Both the position numbers and the translations under genes were made by a program. From Rotaria sordida (lineage: Eukaryota; Rotifera; Eurotatoria; Philodinida; Philodinidae), in the NCBI GenBank assembly GCA_905250125.1, contig CAJNOL010000109.1:1-64000 (forward strand): a DNA stretch of 64,000 nt, given 5' to 3'. Positions 28,188 through 37,812 of this stretch are shown here, piece by piece. The stretch's first letter is position 1, and each line of letters begins with the position of its first letter. The notes beneath the pieces are model-generated. The model was not told where the DNA came from. It ran no database searches and worked only from the letters and a program-made list of their open reading frames with translations.

Positions 28188-28817
28188 ATGGGTACCACAT
28201 GTAGCTCATCGAAAACGACAGGCAATGTTTCATCATCAAATCTATCTCAAAAACAACTTGAAAAATTACATGAATTAACAAATATTCCTGAAGATGAAAT
28301 ATTAATGTATTATCGTCAATTTATAATTGTTAGTCCAAATGGACGAATGACATATACACAATTTGAAAATCAACTTAAAACAATCGGTATAACAACAGAT
28401 AATAGTAAATCTATATTTAAAATGATTGATAAAGATAATTCAAGTCAAATATCTTTTCAAGAATATCTTCTTTCATTAGTTATGTTTTCTAATCAATCTC
28501 AACCAGAACAACAATTAGGTACTGTTTTTGATACATATCAAGCATTATCTCGACAAAGTTTAAAACAAATATCAAATGATGCACTTATACAAGGTATGAC
28601 AAGAGATGATATTGAACATATGCTTAAACGAATACATTCAAATTTATCAAAAGAAGAAATTAATAAATTATGTGATCGATTTATGGATAGTGATCAAAAT
28701 AAAAATGGTTTTATTAGTAAACAAGAATTTATTTCAGCATGTATGAAAAATTCGAAACTTATGGAACAATTAGGACATAAAGATTCTTTTGTAAAAGATA
28801 ATAAAAATGAAGGTTAA
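28188..28817 (+). CDS. EF-hand calcium sensor, NCS-like, predicted myristoylated
   Basis: Intronless 209-aa protein. It starts MGTTCSS: Gly2 allows N-myristoylation and Cys5 could be palmitoylated, as in neuronal calcium sensors; this also supports the chosen start. The layout resembles the NCS family: an N-terminal non-canonical hand (ILMYYRQF...SPNGRMTYTQF, about 39-60), a canonical hand at 81-92 (DKDNSSQISFQE), a third position that has lost its loop (about 113-135), and a canonical fourth hand at 169-180 (DQNKNGFISKQE). Two hands should therefore bind Ca2+. An AATAAA signal lies near 28849, about 30 nt after the stop. The exact subfamily (NCS, CIB-like or lineage-specific) is not settled. 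Confidence 0.85.
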   Translation: MGTTCSSSKTTGNVSSSNLSQKQLEKLHELTNIPEDEILMYYRQFIIVSPNGRMTYTQFENQLKTIGITTDNSKSIFKMIDKDNSSQISFQEYLLSLVMFSNQSQPEQQLGTVFDTYQALSRQSLKQISNDALIQGMTRDDIEHMLKRIHSNLSKEEINKLCDRFMDSDQNKNGFISKQEFISACMKNSKLMEQLGHKDSFVKDNKNEG

Positions 28818-30004
28818 TTCATTGTATAAAATATCAAATAAGAATTAAAATAAATTATATTTAACTATTTTTCAATATGACATATATATTCATTGATTCT
28901 AATAGTTACTATCGATCGAATCTCTTGGAACAATACTAGTCTTCATGTACAGCTCTACTCATAGGTAGTGGAATGTTTTGAATCTAAAATAGGTTATTTA
29001 TAAGATTCCTACTGGGAAGTCAAAGATAGAATCGAAGAGAATTATTTTATGCTATTTGAATGAAATACAGTTAGTGCTTGTTTTTTTCAACTCATATTTT
29101 GCATGAAAAAAACAACAAAATGTTTGCGAATTATATATTGATGGATATACTTTCATGTGTAGTCCAAGGCAAAAAACACAAAGTACTCACAAGATTTTTT
29201 CATCTGTAGAACTTTCTAGAGCTTGCTGCGCTGATCATTTTGGTTTAAAAAAAAGATTCAAATTTCCTCAACAAACCACAGCATTAGGACCAAAATACAC
29301 AAAATCATCAACTGTCGCTCAACAGTAGTTAGGAATAGCTAGTATTTTGGTCCTAGCACTATAACTCATTTGAATATTTTTTTTTAACCAAGATGATCAG
29401 TTTAACGAGCTCTACAAAGTTCTAAAGACGAAAAAATCTTCTGAAAACCTTAAGTTTTTTCTGATTGACTACTCATGGAAGTATCTATTAAAAATACGAT
29501 TCTCAAGCATTTTGTCATTGATAGTATTATAGAAAGTTACTAATTTTAATTGATATGCAAAGTTTTCTTACATCATTTGTCAATTGTGTGTAGACTAAAG
29601 TTTCGAATGATTTTCAATTGAAAAGATATATTCAAAAAGTTTTCATATTTATAATAAAATGATTGTTACATATAATTTTTTTCTTACTCGTATAAATTTA
29701 AATCTTGATTAATTTTATTTCAAAAATTTCTTTCTAAATCAATTATCTTATATCATACTACAAATGATATTATTCATTGATAGATAGTTTGTTTGTTTTT
29801 TTTTTTAATTTTGAATCACTTTATAATATATTAATTTTGTCTGTTTCTATTTATTCATACAGTCAACATAAGAATAGATTTAAAAAAAAAATGACATGTG
29901 TGCATACTTATTCAACGATAGTCTGAAGAAAGATGATTATTTCTTTTATTTTTTTCGATGATAACAAAAATTATCTGTTCATTTTATTTGAATAATTAAT
30001 TGTA
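28818..30004. other. Intergenic between EF-hand and syntaxin-like genes
   Basis: Convergent 3' space. Apart from the palindrome at 29115-29515 it is AT-rich and shows no gene. The 3' UTRs of both neighbours must lie here. Confidence 0.6.
29115..29515. repeat. Foldback repeat, about 400 bp
   Basis: The left arm starts ACAAAATGTTTGCGAATTA at 29115 and pairs with the complement ending at 29515. Inner blocks around AGATTTTTTCATCTGTAGAA (29191), GATCATTTTGGTT (29235) and TAGGACCAAAATAC (29285) pair with 29428, 29380 and 29345. The arms differ by scattered substitutions. There is no open frame and no clear target duplication. Confidence 0.82.
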
Positions 30005-30551
30005 TTAAGATTTCTTGGTAACAACAACTACGACTGTAATAATTATAGCTATAATAATTATAATAAATACAATTACACCACATATAATTCTTTTTCGACG
30101 AGCTGCTGACTAAATATAAAAATTTATTTTCTTATGATATATTTCAATAAAATTGATGTTTTTTTTTTTGTTTAAATTAAATTCATACCTGTAATTCAAC
30201 AGCTTTACCTAAAGTTTTAGCACCGTGAAAGACATTAGTTTCAGTTTTAGCAACACTCGATTCAATATTATCTAAAGTAAAATTAAAAATTTAATCAATT
30301 TTATTTTTATAACCGAATACTTACCTATCATTTGACCGTGACCAGTAACAAGTTCAGCAAAATCACGATGAATTTCATGTAATTGAACTATATCACTCTA
30401 AAAAAAGAAACAACGAAAGAGAATTTTATTGTCTTTTTAAAAATGAATTTACTTCTAAGTGCCGCATTTCATCGTGTCGTTCTTCAACATCTCGTAATTG
30501 AGTTTCATTTGTTCTTTGTAGTTGATCAACACCATAATAGATTGGTTCATT
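30005..30551 (-). CDS. Short syntaxin-like (Qa-SNARE) protein lacking Habc, possibly decaying
   Basis: Exons 30551-30453, 30397-30325, 30271-30189 and 30109-30005 give 119 aa with consistent phases. Residues about 20-85 match the syntaxin SNARE helix (RHDEMRHLE, VQLHEIHRDFAELV, QMIDNIES), followed by a basic AARRKR stretch and a C-terminal membrane anchor (about 93-115) rich in Ile/Val. Syntaxins normally have about 280-300 aa with an N-terminal Habc bundle; none is visible upstream. The zero-layer glutamine of the SNARE motif is replaced by His53 (LVTGHGQMID). Just upstream, another frame reads MLDRGQGNEPI, resembling the syntaxin linker, so a one-base shift may separate it from the SNARE part. 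It could be a truncated functional SNARE or a pseudogene; splice sites and anchor are intact. Confidence 0.7.
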
Positions 30552-30573
30552 ACCTTGTCCACGATCGAGCATC

Positions 30574-31586
30574 GTTCTTTTCTCAAATCAACTCAATAGA
30601 TTATCTACATAAAAAAAAAATATATATCCATTATTCTGTTCTGTGTATCAGTGTCAGATGAAATAACAATATGATGAGAAAAAAAAAAGAAAAAATGGTG
30701 CATGAATAGATAATAGATAATAATTCTTTTAGACAGAACAAAGATATCATAATTCAACAATGAAATATCTTCTATAGCAGTAAATATTATTTTTAATAGA
30801 AACTTTTTAATTTGTAAAAACAAACTTCATTTAGTTTGATACAGTAAAAATTAGGATTAGGAAAAGTAACAGCACTTCATAACTAAGTCAATGCAACTCA
30901 CTTTTATTGTTTTGTTATTATAAATGTTCTTTCTCCGAAAGAAAATCCATGTATTCATGTTTCACGTGATAAGAGAGAATGAAAAAAGAAAAGAAGATAG
31001 TAAAACAACGTCATTTCGAATCATACACGTATTAAAAACAAAACTAGGGATTTGTAAGATAGCTTCGGAAACCCGCTCTGAGATCTTTTCTTTGTTCCAT
31101 AAAAAATTTTTGCTAAAAAGAGACTCTCAATTTTTGTATTTCTTCCTTTGTTCTGATGCTTACAGATTAGAGATATTGATGGGTTAACTTGTTTTAGCTC
31201 AATACGCCCGACCCGAAATTCGAGTGCAAGTTGGATCTTTAATGGGCCATGGGTTTGCCAGTTATGCATTTACACGAGTGACGGGCTCATATGCGAAGTT
31301 TATTATTTTACGCATAATTCGTAGGTTTCATTAAGCATTCCTTGAAAGGTCGAGAAGCTTTTAAAGTTGAGTTACGCAGTTCGAGAAGTTTCACACTTGC
31401 TACAGAATCACACTAGGACGATTTTAAATTTGTGAATTTTCCATTGACTGCTAGAAAAAATTGAAAACATTGCTAGGTTGAGATTATTAAAATTATACAT
31501 CTGATTAAATAGGATTAGAGTAAACTTGAATATTTAACAGTTTCTCATAGTCAAGATGAGCTAATTCATCATCTTTTTATTTATAT
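30574..31586. other. Intergenic, no supported gene
   Basis: The sequence upstream of the syntaxin-like gene. Open frames at 30605-30823, 30924-31187 and 31021-31269 overlap on opposite strands without any family signature. No Habc-type coding sequence was found that would complete the SNARE gene. Confidence 0.5.
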
Positions 31587-32281
31587 CTAATCACCAGAGC
31601 TGTAGGATCTACCCGTGTGCGCAAGCGCGCGCTTAGGGAAATTTTTTGAAAAATTGTTAAGCGGGGAAATTTTTGGAAGTTTGTTAATTACAAGGTCGTT
31701 TCAAAAAGTAACTTTTTTCCATGAGAAGAAAACTGCCAAGTGCCATGGTTTTATCCACAAGTTTCTTGCCTTTGTACTATTAATTATCTCTCTTGTTGGT
31801 TTAGGGTGTGGGTCTTCTCTTCACTCAAAATTACACCAAACACCCACACCCTCAAGATAGCAAAGTAATGCTTCATTGGAATGCTCCCCCGTTACATTTT
31901 GTTGATTCATTTGTCAAACATTCACTGGATGACTACTTTAGCAACCAGAAGGAAAAAATTGGTTATTTTGTAAAAAAAGTGAACAATATCAAACATGGAA
32001 ACTTATATCACCTGGATCAATTGTGCTAAATCGTTTGAGAAAAAAACAAGTACCAAGATTATCAGAGCCACTTGATGATCAAATAGAACGGATTATTTTT
32101 TATATCACGCTATTTGTCTTAACTAGCTCTATTTCAATGCGCCTTCTTTATAGATACATATTCCATACACGAAAGTCTTACTTTTTATTTTTTTCTAGCT
32201 GGGGAAATTTTTCGACATAATTTTAGCATTTGGGAAACTTTTTTTGGTTTTTACGGCAGATTCTGCACCTCTGCTAATCAC
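31587..32281. mobile_element. Non-autonomous hAT-type element with 8-bp target duplication
   Basis: CTAATCAC occurs at 31587-31594 and again at 32274-32281, directly flanking a 679-bp segment. The segment begins CAGAGCTGTAGGATCT, and its right end read in complement is CAGAGGTGCAGAATCT, so the ends are inverted repeats of the CAGNG type. An 8-bp duplication with CAGNG ends is the hAT hallmark. The interior lacks an intact transposase. It holds several open but unrecognised frames (31615-31860, 31808-32029, 32023-32220), GGGGAAATTTTT motifs near both ends and a telomere-like hairpin at 31803. It may carry captured sequence. Confidence 0.8.
31803..31852. repeat. Telomere-like inverted motif AGGGTGTGGGT...ACCCACACCCT
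   Basis: AGGGTGTGGGT at 31803-31813 is followed after 28 nt by its exact complement ACCCACACCCT at 31842-31852. It contains TGTGGG, the unit reported for bdelloid rotifer telomeres. A second similar pair lies at 35084-35125. It sits inside the hAT-type element. Confidence 0.7.
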
Positions 32282-33801
32282 CAACACTAAATATTTATCC
32301 ATTTAGATAAATCATCAAACATCAATTTATCATTGTAGTGAGATATGACAGTTGATATTGGCGCTAATGAACAACTACAAGCATTATCAGAAGAGGCTTT
32401 TTTTGTATATTTTTTATTTTTGCTGTTCTTTTTTTTTTTAATCATTCTTGAAATTAAACTTATTTGAAAGAATAATTATCCAACTGAACTATAAATTTTT
32501 GTGAAAAGAACAATGAAAAAGTGCTGATTAATCACAAAAAAGCAGCGGCAAACCGCGAGTTTTTTTTTCCGGTTTTCATTACATAGAATCGTTAATATGA
32601 TCTAAAATAAAAAATACAAATAAAAGAAAATTTATATTTAATCTAATTGATAAAATAATTTAAATAAAGAAATAGATAACTCAAACGTAAAAAACCTTAC
32701 ACCTATTTAGTTAAATTGATAAAATTATCTGTGCTATGATTTTTAAGAGATTAGTATGACTATACAGAACATGTATTTTTAATTTTACAAGACCTAATAT
32801 TTAAATTAGAACGTATTTAACCGTTTAAACATTTATTTAAATGCATAAATCAATCATTATAAAATCTATTTGCATAAGACAAACTTAAAATTATAGTCTT
32901 ATAAAATCATATTAGACCTTACAAGATTCCGACCATCAGACTTTGCAAGAATCATCTAAAATACACGCTAGCATCTTGTAGTAAGATATTTGTAGGATCT
33001 CGTAAGATTACTGAGTGTGAATTTCACGATATTTAATTACCTGTAAGATCTTATTCGATTTTTGTAAGATTTTTCCACTTGGGCAATGAATGTACACGAC
33101 TGTAGTACACGATTGCATTCGAGTAACATAGTCGTGAATTCATTTGCGCTTATCGAGTAAGTAATTTATCGATTTTGAATTCAGTAATAAATACAATGGT
33201 AGGTAGTATTTACTTTAGAATAAATAATTTTTATTGTTATTTAAATTAAATCGAACAACAAATTAAATTGTGAGTATTTTATTTTTAAATAAATAATTTT
33301 TATTCTATTATTTAGATCAATTTGAAAAACAGATTAGATAGCAAGTATCTGTTTCAAATAAAGAACTAATATTTCACATGTTTCATGGAGGAAGAAAGTA
33401 AGTCTCTCTCGGTCTTGAGTGAGTAATAGCGCAATGTGGATACAATATGATATCATATCATATTTCGTCATGTACAACACGACGAGATATGATCGTAATT
33501 CAGAAGTCAAGTAATATGAGGAAATACGAACGACCGCATAGTGTCGTAATGTTCAATCTAGATATAAAATTCAAAATAATTGACTGTGAATCACTAGTAT
33601 TCACTGTTATCCAGTGATTAAATAGATATTTTTCTTAGAAAAAAAAAACAATTCTATACGAATTTATTTTATATACAAAAAAGTAATATACAAATCTTAA
33701 GAACGTTTATTAATTACTGTAGTACAACAAAGACTGATTAATTCATACAATTTTCTATTGATGAACTCGTTATGATCGATTGTTGACAATATCCTATATA
33801 G
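32282..33801. other. Intergenic with short internal duplications
   Basis: No gene seen. Around 32930-33070 the motif TGTAAGAT/ATCTTACA recurs several times. At about 33215-33350 there is a diverged tandem duplication of roughly 80-95 bp, built on AATAAATAATTTTTATT followed by ATTTAAAT/TTTAGAT-like sequence. Confidence 0.5.
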
Positions 33802-34282
33802 TTTACTAGCGGAGGTACCCGGCGTTGTCCGGAAAATTTGATAGTACATCCTTGACACAGTAGAAGGTTTTAAAAAAATCTATCTGTACTGAAAAACAGT
33901 TTTATCACTAATCCGGTACCACTGTGAGTCAGGAAAAAGAACTGATGCGTCATCTTTGTGAGTCAAGAAAAAGAACGAATATGCCATTATTGTGAGCTAG
34001 AAAAAAAGACTCATATGCACGTTTTTTCCTTATGGTATATAGATAGACACAATCGCACGCACAGACTTTCTAGAAAAGGCATTTATTGTAGTAATTCAAC
34101 AAAAGGAGGGGGGAAAACACCCCCCCCCCTCAGGTGAAAGTTTTGGGTCGAAAACCATCCTATGACCTTCCCCTGGGCGAAAGGGTATTTCCTGCAAAAT
34201 TTCATTGCATTTGCTCATACCGTGTCCAAGTGAATAGCGAACAGACAAACAGACAAACATTCTTCTTTATATATATAGATTT
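33802..34282. mobile_element. Interspersed repeat with retroelement-like tail
   Basis: It begins TTTACTAGCGGAGGTACCCG, continues GGCGTTGTCCGG and ends with repeated ACAGACAAAC units and TTTATATATATAGATT. Such a head and tail are shared by dispersed invertebrate repeats. It also contains a G-run/C-run pair at 34106-34132. No coding frame of a reverse transcriptase is present. I class it as a non-autonomous element; the superfamily is uncertain. Confidence 0.55.
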
Positions 34283-35665
34283 TGTATCTGATATGTTGAA
34301 TATAATCATAATTTGGAATTGAGAATTGTGTTAAAAGTTCATTCTATAAAAGATTTAACATTGACATTTTTCAAGCCATGAATTTCGCCTATATGACATA
34401 GGAATCGAATGTCTACCAACAAAACATCTGCCACCAAGAATACGCATAAATGACGATATAGGTTTGTTTTTATGTCACATGTTTTGATAAGGTAAGAGTC
34501 ATACAAAGATTATTAGTTTTCTATTTTTGTTTTAGTTTTTTTTTTGTCACGCAAAAAAGTCAATGGATGAATTCTTTTTCTCATATAAAACAATTATACA
34601 AATAGGACAATAAAAACGACTTGATGATTGACTAAAGGATTGTTGGATTCTTTTCATCTTGATAAAATACAGAAAACAAGACAAACAGCCGATACACACA
34701 ACAATAAATCACATTTATTTCTTATTTGAAATACATTAAAATGTTATTTTACATTTTTACTTTAGATGTCGATTGTAGTATTAACAATATTTTTAGAATC
34801 GAATTATTGATTGAGTTTATTTATTTTGTTTGAACTAATTTTGAATAGCAGAAAAAGTAAAATCTAAATCATTTTTGGTTTCAGACAGTTTTTGTCTGAC
34901 GAACATATGAAGAGTACTCAAATAAAAGTAAGTTTCGTAAAGGACTCTCAGAAGGATGAACACCTAATTATTTTTGGGAGTACAGACTTACAGTACGTAG
35001 TATAATAACCTCAAATTCTGGTAGGTCCAACCCAATCTTCGGAAAAACACCACTCTCTAAGCCCTCATGCTGGATAAAATATTAGGGTGTGGGTGTATGG
35101 ATCTCTTTAGCTACACCCATACCCTCGATGCATCATATAAAATACTTAATCAAATAGTACCCTCTAGATTTCAAGAGTTATACAATGTAAGAGATATTTG
35201 AATTTTTTTAAAGTAAAAAATCATTTGACAAGAAACTGACAGTAATACTTTTAAAATCAAAATATCTGTTAATTAATAGTTATTATCATATTATTTATCT
35301 TCAATCTATTTAATTGAAACTTTTGACATTTCTCAAGAAAATTATTGAAATGTCACTTTATATAAATGATATCAAATATTTAAGAAAATAAATCTCTATA
35401 ATAAGTCTAATTTCTAAAAAAAAAAAAAGAAACATCATTGTCAATGATTATGTCAATTAATATCCTCGCGTGTTGAATTAACTATTGCGAAAGATTAAAT
35501 TCTATATAATTTTAATAATATTTGATAATCATGTTATAAAATTCAAATTTAATTGAATACAATTGTAATTTTATTTTCAAATTAATTTACTTTTAATATT
35601 TAAATTCATTTTTATTTAACAAAAAAATCTTAATTAATATTCATTTCAAATAAAACACTTTTTAT
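34283..35665. other. Intergenic, contains a second telomere-like hairpin
   Basis: AT-rich DNA without a supported gene. At 35084-35125 AGGGTGTGGGTGTA is followed by TACACCCATACCCT, an inverted pair with one mismatch, resembling the motif at 31803. The last few hundred bases are probably the 3' UTR of the gene ending at 35666. Confidence 0.6.
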
Positions 35666-36199
35666 TTACACACTATGAGATTTATCAGTAATAGAAATCG
35701 ATGGATTTTCTATATAATCTTTTTCTGGATGTCCATAAATAAGATTTGCTAATTCATATTCAAGTTCAGAATCTGTAACTGAAACAATACGTGATGATAA
35801 AGGTTGACTAAATGTTTCATTGATTATCTTTTGTTCTTCAAGAATAATTTTTAGTTCTAAATCGATGCTATTTTCATCTAATTCCGATATTCGATATTCA
35901 CCATTATTTTTATCTATGGTATCATCTATCATTTGTAATTTCTGCAATAATTACTATGAAAAATGTGTTTCAAAAATTTTACTTTCTTAGTTCAAAGCAT
36001 GTTCAGAATTAAATACCTTTGATAATGATGGAGAAGGCTTATTTTGTGCGACTTCATCTAAAAATAATATATGAGTCATATAATAAGAAACAGAAAGAAT
36101 TCTTTTTTTTTTTAACTAACCTTGTATTTTTGGTGGTGTTATTTCAGGTTGATAACGCGTAGAATATTTTGAACTTTTCTTACCAATACAAGCACCCAT
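35666..36199 (-). CDS. Small predicted myristoylated protein, unknown function
   Basis: Exons 36199-36121, 36057-36017 and 35941-35666 encode 131 aa with matching phases (1, 0). The start MGACIGKKSSKYS is a strong dual-acylation context: Gly2 for myristate, Cys4 for palmitate, followed by a lysine cluster, so membrane attachment is likely. The rest is acidic and helical-looking (SIDLELKIILEEQKIINE, ELEYELANLIYG). I do not recognise a family. It is divergently arranged with the 65-aa gene at 37175; the 975-bp gap must hold both promoters. Confidence 0.7.
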
Positions 36200-37174
36200 T
36201 TGGAAGTAAAAAAACAATACAATTGTATAAAACTTCTCGTTTATATTATTCTAGTAAACTAATGAATATTATTTTCTAATGTCGTTTTCTTTTTTGTCTG
36301 TCTTAGTAAAGGGTTCCTTTTTTTCGTTCTCGTATTGACTCATGTCTTGTTAAAAATTATAATAGAAAAAAAGAAAAAAAAATGACATTAGTATGTTTCA
36401 TCGAGCCATTATTTATTCTACACAAAAAATAAAGGAGAAAAAAAGAAAATTTTTTTTGTTTTGATGTTAAGAAATAGAGAATAAAAGGATACATATCAAA
36501 ATAAAATGCACATGACACCCAAATTTTTTTTTAATATTCTAATATGATTAATTGTATCCTATATAAATAATATTTACAGATAAAAAAAAATAAAAATAAA
36601 AATAAAACTTCGAATGTTCTATTGATGATATTAAGACTAATAATTTTTGCTTATTGACTTCAATCGTTTTATGAAGTAGTTTATTGTTGAAATAATATCA
36701 ATTGAGCTTGTAATACTTGATTTTTGTTAATCAATTTATTGAATAATATATTTGGTAATGAAGTAGTTTTTATTTAATTTTAATTCTTATTTTTATAAGA
36801 TATTTAACAAATCAAATCCTTTTTATATTTATCAACTGAAATTGATTGTTTTAAAAATTTAATAATATTTGTTTCGTTGAAAATAAGAAACACTTTTTTT
36901 CGTTTTTTTGAAAAAGAGAATCTAAGAAAAATTCAGTAGATAAGAAAGATTGTTTATATTATAATGACACATATAAGAACCTGAATATAATAAAAATAAA
37001 CGATTTATTTTATTTAAAAGATAAAAGGGTGTGCGTAAATAGTTTTTACTGTCATAATCATAGAAACTATAAAGAGGACGCGCAAAATTCTTTAGAATTA
37101 CACGTTATCTTTTTACACAGTAACTATCATCGGTAACAAAACGTGACATTATAGCAAGTATAATAGAAGCAAAG
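36200..37174. promoter_or_regulatory. Divergent intergenic promoter region
   Basis: About 975 bp separating two divergently transcribed small genes. It is AT-rich with poly(A)/(T) tracts. No TATA box or initiator could be assigned with confidence; a regulatory role is inferred from the arrangement alone. Confidence 0.4.
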
Positions 37175-37445
37175 ATGTCTCAAGAAACTACTGTTGATCA
37201 AATAGATTCATGTAACAATACAGAATCTTATATTATTCATTATTGTAATAGATTAGTTGAACAAACAATCGAACGAGCACTTGGTTTGTATTTTATATTA
37301 AATTATTTCATTTTCTAAATAAGTTATCTATGATTTTTTTTTTTGTTTTGTTTTAGATGTTATCTATGAAGAATCAAATCATATGGATTTAAAGATTCTT
37401 GAATGGAGACATTCAATTAATGAAATAAATAGTTCAAACAATTAA
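37175..37445 (+). CDS. 65-aa protein with AKAP-like amphipathic helix
   Basis: Two exons, 37175-37283 and 37357-37445, joined in phase 1 (G|AT), encode 65 aa. The central segment YIIHYCNRLVEQTIERAL is an amphipathic helix with hydrophobic residues at the spacing used by A-kinase anchoring proteins to grip the PKA regulatory-subunit dimer. It resembles the helices of AKAP7 (RLVENAVLKAV) and small membrane AKAP (YAHRLSQDILCDAL). Nothing else in the protein is recognisable, and there is no Gly2 myristoylation site. A PKA-binding role is inference from this one helix. Confidence 0.6.
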
Positions 37446-37812
37446 ATATATTTTTCCTTTGATTTATGAATTATTTCATTTCTTTTTTTTCCTTTTGTCA
37501 TTTTATTCTTTAAAAAAATCTATCGATAAATAGAAAGTAATAAATTGTCAATATATTTTTTCTTCTTCCTTTTCTCGTAATTAAACCTATTGATTGTAAG
37601 AAAAAAAAAAAAGTGACATCACTTATGCAAGAAACGCAAGGGTAGTTTTTATAGCTTTCAAGTTGTTTTTTTTCTTTTTCATTCTACCATTGGAGAAAAA
37701 ATAGTGATATTTAAGATTGTTGTTTTTTTAATGTCTACATAGTTATTCCGCTGTTTATTAACGATAAAATTACAGACATACATTATAATAGTAGACGATA
37801 TAACATAATAAA

